Shown here piece after piece: positions 61,311 through 64,000 of a DNA stretch of 64,000 nucleotides. The stretch lies in NCBI RefSeq assembly GCF_030409945.1, contig NZ_JAUFQV010000035.1, positions 124,001 to 188,000 on the forward strand, read 5' to 3'. Below the pieces are notes generated by a model, which ran no database searches, had not been told where the DNA came from, and saw nothing but the letters and a program-made list of their open reading frames with translations. The DNA is from Vibrio tapetis subsp. quintayensis. GTDB taxonomy: Bacteria > Pseudomonadota > Gammaproteobacteria > Enterobacterales > Vibrionaceae. How positions within the stretch are numbered: the first letter of the stretch is position 1; every line of letters starts with the position of its first letter. Position numbers and translations under genes: made by a program.

Positions 61311-63662
61311 ATGAACTTGGAACGTTCCGAGCGTATCGAGATTCCCGTATTACCTTTACGAGATGTTGTGGTCTACCCACATATGGTCATTCCACTGTTT
61401 GTTGGAAGAGAGAAATCAATCCGTTGCCTTGAATCTGCAATGGATACCAACAAGCAAGTATTGTTAGTTGCTCAAAAACAAGCAGACACCGATGAGCCAT
61501 CAATTGATGACTTATTTGAAATTGGTACAGTTGCAACGATTTTACAGCTGCTTAAACTGCCAGACGGTACCGTAAAGGTACTGGTTGAGGGGCAACAGCG
61601 TGCTAAAATTCATAAATTTACTGAAGATGAATTTTTCGTCGCCGACGCAGAATATTTAGTAACGCCTGAGCTGGATGAGCGTGAACAAGAAGTGGTTGTT
61701 CGCAGCGCTATTAACCAATTCGAAGGCTTTATTAAGCTGAACAAAAAGATCCCACCTGAAGTACTGACTTCTCTGAATGGCATCGATGAAGCAGCGCGCC
61801 TAGCGGATACCATCGCCGCGCATATGCCGCTTAAGCTAGAAGAAAAGCAACAAGTTCTCGAAATCACTGAAGTCAATGAACGTCTAGAGTTCTTGATGGG
61901 TCAGATGGAATCAGAAATCGATCTGCTGCAAGTTGAAAAACGCATTCGTGGTCGCGTTAAAAAGCAGATGGAAAAATCTCAGCGTGAGTATTACCTGAAC
62001 GAGCAGATGAAAGCCATCCAAAAAGAATTGGGTGAGATGGACGACGCTCCGGATGAGTTTGAAGCGCTAAAGATTAAGATTGAAGAATCTAAAATGCCAA
62101 AAGAAGCTCGTGAAAAAACCGAGCAAGAGTTACAGAAACTGAAGATGATGTCGCCTATGTCGGCAGAAGCAACAGTGGTGCGTAGCTACATCGATTGGAT
62201 GATTGGCGTTCCTTGGACCAAACGTTCTAAGGTTAAAAAGAATTTAGCTAAAGCCGAAGAAGTACTTAACGAAGACCACTACGGTCTTGAGCGCGTTAAA
62301 GAACGCATTCTAGAGTACCTCGCCGTGCAAAACCGTATCAATAAGCTAAAGGGGCCAATCCTATGTCTTGTTGGGCCTCCTGGTGTAGGTAAAACCTCTC
62401 TAGGTCGTTCTATTGCATCGGCTACCGGTCGTAAATACGTTCGTATGGCACTGGGTGGCGTTCGTGATGAAGCTGAGATCCGTGGTCATCGTCGTACTTA
62501 CATTGGCTCTATGCCAGGTAAGTTGATTCAGAAGATGTCAAAAGTTGAAGTGAAGAACCCACTGTTCTTACTCGATGAAATTGACAAAATGTCTTCGGAT
62601 ATGCGAGGCGATCCGGCTTCTGCATTGTTGGAAGTACTCGATCCTGAACAAAACAACTCGTTCAACGATCACTATTTAGAAGTAGATTACGATCTATCTG
62701 ATGTGATGTTCGTTGCTACGTCGAACTCAATGAATATTCCAGGTCCGCTTCTTGATCGTATGGAAGTGATTCGTCTTTCTGGTTACACAGAAGATGAGAA
62801 GCTGAACATTGCCAAAAGCCATTTGTTGTCTAAGCAAATTCAACGCAATGGACTTAAAGATCACGAAATTACGATCGAAGATTCAGCGATTATTGGCATT
62901 ATTCGCTACTACACGCGTGAAGCGGGTGTGCGTAGCTTAGAGCGTGAGATTTCAAAGATCTGCCGTAAAGCAGTGAAGAATATCTTGCTAGACTCTGCGC
63001 TTAAGAGCGTGACAGTTAATATCGATAACCTGAAAGACTACTTAGGTGTTCAGCGTTGCGACTTTGGTAAAGCTGACGACAGTAACCGTGTGGGCCAAGT
63101 AACAGGCTTAGCTTGGACTGAAGTGGGTGGCGATCTATTAACGATTGAAACCGAATCGATGCCAGGCAAAGGTAAGTTAACCCAAACAGGTTCTCTTGGT
63201 GATGTTATGCAAGAATCAATTCAAGCCGCAATGACCGTTGTACGTGCTCGCGCCGAAAAATTGGGTATTAATACCGATTTTTACGAAAAGCGTGATATCC
63301 ACGTTCACGTACCTGAAGGTGCAACACCGAAAGATGGACCAAGTGCTGGTATCGCAATGTGTACTGCATTGGTATCAAGCTTAACGGGAAATCCGGTTCG
63401 TTCAGAAGTGGCCATGACGGGAGAAATAACCCTGCGTGGTGAGGTACTTCCGATTGGTGGCCTGAAAGAAAAATTGCTTGCTGCGCATCGCGGTGGCATT
63501 AAAACTGTCGTGATTCCAAAAGAAAACGAACGTGATCTAGAAGAGATTCCAGACAACGTTATTGCTGATCTTGTTGTGAAGCCAGTTCAATGGATTGATG
63601 AAGTATTAACCATTGCTTTGGCTAATGACCCGTCCGGTGTGGCTTTAGAGTCTGCAAAATAG
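61311..63662 (+). CDS. lon: Lon protease
   Basis: 783 residues, typical. N-terminal substrate-binding domain (about 10-300), AAA+ module with Walker A GPPGVGKTS and Walker B PLFLLDEIDKM, and the protease domain with the Ser678-Lys721 dyad (KDGPSAG and GGLKEK). These are one position below the E. coli numbers. ATP-dependent degradation of damaged and regulatory proteins. Confidence 0.98.
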   Translation: MNLERSERIEIPVLPLRDVVVYPHMVIPLFVGREKSIRCLESAMDTNKQVLLVAQKQADTDEPSIDDLFEIGTVATILQLLKLPDGTVKVLVEGQQRAKIHKFTEDEFFVADAEYLVTPELDEREQEVVVRSAINQFEGFIKLNKKIPPEVLTSLNGIDEAARLADTIAAHMPLKLEEKQQVLEITEVNERLEFLMGQMESEIDLLQVEKRIRGRVKKQMEKSQREYYLNEQMKAIQKELGEMDDAPDEFEALKIKIEESKMPKEAREKTEQELQKLKMMSPMSAEATVVRSYIDWMIGVPWTKRSKVKKNLAKAEEVLNEDHYGLERVKERILEYLAVQNRINKLKGPILCLVGPPGVGKTSLGRSIASATGRKYVRMALGGVRDEAEIRGHRRTYIGSMPGKLIQKMSKVEVKNPLFLLDEIDKMSSDMRGDPASALLEVLDPEQNNSFNDHYLEVDYDLSDVMFVATSNSMNIPGPLLDRMEVIRLSGYTEDEKLNIAKSHLLSKQIQRNGLKDHEITIEDSAIIGIIRYYTREAGVRSLEREISKICRKAVKNILLDSALKSVTVNIDNLKDYLGVQRCDFGKADDSNRVGQVTGLAWTEVGGDLLTIETESMPGKGKLTQTGSLGDVMQESIQAAMTVVRARAEKLGINTDFYEKRDIHVHVPEGATPKDGPSAGIAMCTALVSSLTGNPVRSEVAMTGEITLRGEVLPIGGLKEKLLAAHRGGIKTVVIPKENERDLEEIPDNVIADLVVKPVQWIDEVLTIALANDPSGVALESAK

Positions 63663-63693
63663 TGACGTGTAGCAAAAATAAGTAAAAGAATCG

Positions 63694-63730
63694 CGCTGAC
63701 AGGCCCTAAAAGGCTTGTCAGCGTTTTTTT
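63694..63730 (+). terminator. Terminator after lon
   Basis: CGCTGACAGGCC-ctaaaa-GGCTTGTCAGCG with one mismatch-like pair (G-T), followed by seven T residues. Confidence 0.92.
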
Positions 63731-63857
63731 AGGGCGCTAAGTTAATTCACCAAGGACGACGCCTTTGTTTATAAGGCGTGGTTTAAAAATAATTAGATTT
63801 TTATTAACGGAACGAATACTGCCAAATCATACAGGTAGTAGTAAAGGGGAACATCAA

Positions 63858-64000
63858 GTGAACAAAACACAACTAGTAGAAAAAATTGCAGAGAACGCAG
63901 ACATCTCTAAAGCTTCAGCTGGTCGCGCTCTAGATGCTTTCATTGACTCAGTGAGCGACACTTTACAATCTGGTGATCAAGTGGCTTTAGTTGGCTTCGG
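63858..64000 (+). CDS. hupB: HU-beta DNA-binding protein (truncated by window end)
   Basis: GTG start at 63858 with AAAGGGGA upstream. The 47 visible codons read MNKTQLVEKIAENADISKAS and onward to VALVGFG, the N-terminal half of HU-beta. Position after lon is the conserved one. The rest lies outside the window. Confidence 0.95.
   Translation, partial: MNKTQLVEKIAENADISKASAGRALDAFIDSVSDTLQSGDQVALVGF

Overview
The window looks like a Vibrio (Gammaproteobacteria, Vibrionaceae) chromosome segment. The right end carries dctP-dctQ-dctM / dctD-dctB / tig-clpP-clpX-lon-hupB, the order I know from Vibrio chromosome I. Everything to its left looks like accessory or lineage-variable material. There are no rRNA or tRNA genes, CRISPR arrays or recognisable insertion sequences.

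Layout. (1) 1-11.1 kb: a divergent cyclodextrin/maltodextrin locus. The minus-strand arm runs porin (CymA-like), an LpxD paralogue, a stand-alone MalK-type TOBE-like protein, a small lipoprotein and a MalK-type ATPase cut by the window edge. The plus-strand arm runs MalE-, MalF- and MalG-like subunits, a cytoplasmic GH13 cyclomaltodextrinase, a degenerate ROK protein and a TrmB-family regulator. Two CRP-like sites lie in the shared promoter region. (2) 11.1-15.7 kb: an EamA exporter, a divergent MocR regulator and a chemoreceptor. (3) 16.0-22.8 kb: a GltR/GtrS-like two-component system followed by a GtsABCD-like glucose/mannose-type ABC importer, an arrangement reminiscent of Pseudomonas. (4) 23.0-26.9 kb: a small unknown gene, an MFS transporter, a second MFS gene broken by an exact 16-bp tandem duplication, and a GST-like gene. 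(5) 27.0-28.8 kb: an AT-rich patch with a Tlde1-like (DUF2778) L,D-transpeptidase effector and a secreted putative immunity protein, plus an overlapping pair encoding an unknown protein and a two-TM protein. (6) 29.2-48.4 kb: a polyunsaturated fatty acid synthase locus, pfaA-B-C-D on the minus strand with five tandem ACPs. A divergent pfaE phosphopantetheinyl transferase and a hotdog thioesterase lie next to it. The same degenerate 14-bp repeat occurs at both ends of this block. (7) 48.4-57.3 kb: a C4-dicarboxylate TRAP transporter with a sigma-54 type promoter and its DctB/DctD regulators, with a DUF3857/transglutaminase gene between them. (8) 57.4-64 kb: the trigger factor/Clp/Lon proteostasis block with sigma-32-like promoters upstream of tig and lon, ending in a truncated hupB.

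How the genes work together. The first cluster should move cyclic or linear glucans through the porin, bind them in the periplasm, import them and open or hydrolyse them in the cytoplasm. Its regulators (ROK-like, TrmB) sit at the end of the operon. The pfa block contains the four synthase polypeptides, the enzyme that activates their ACPs and a candidate product-release thioesterase. The strongest candidates for new biology are the LpxD paralogue and stand-alone TOBE-like protein inside a glucan-uptake operon, and the two adjacent effector/immunity-like pairs at 27-28.8 kb. All function calls come from reading motifs by eye; no database search was run.
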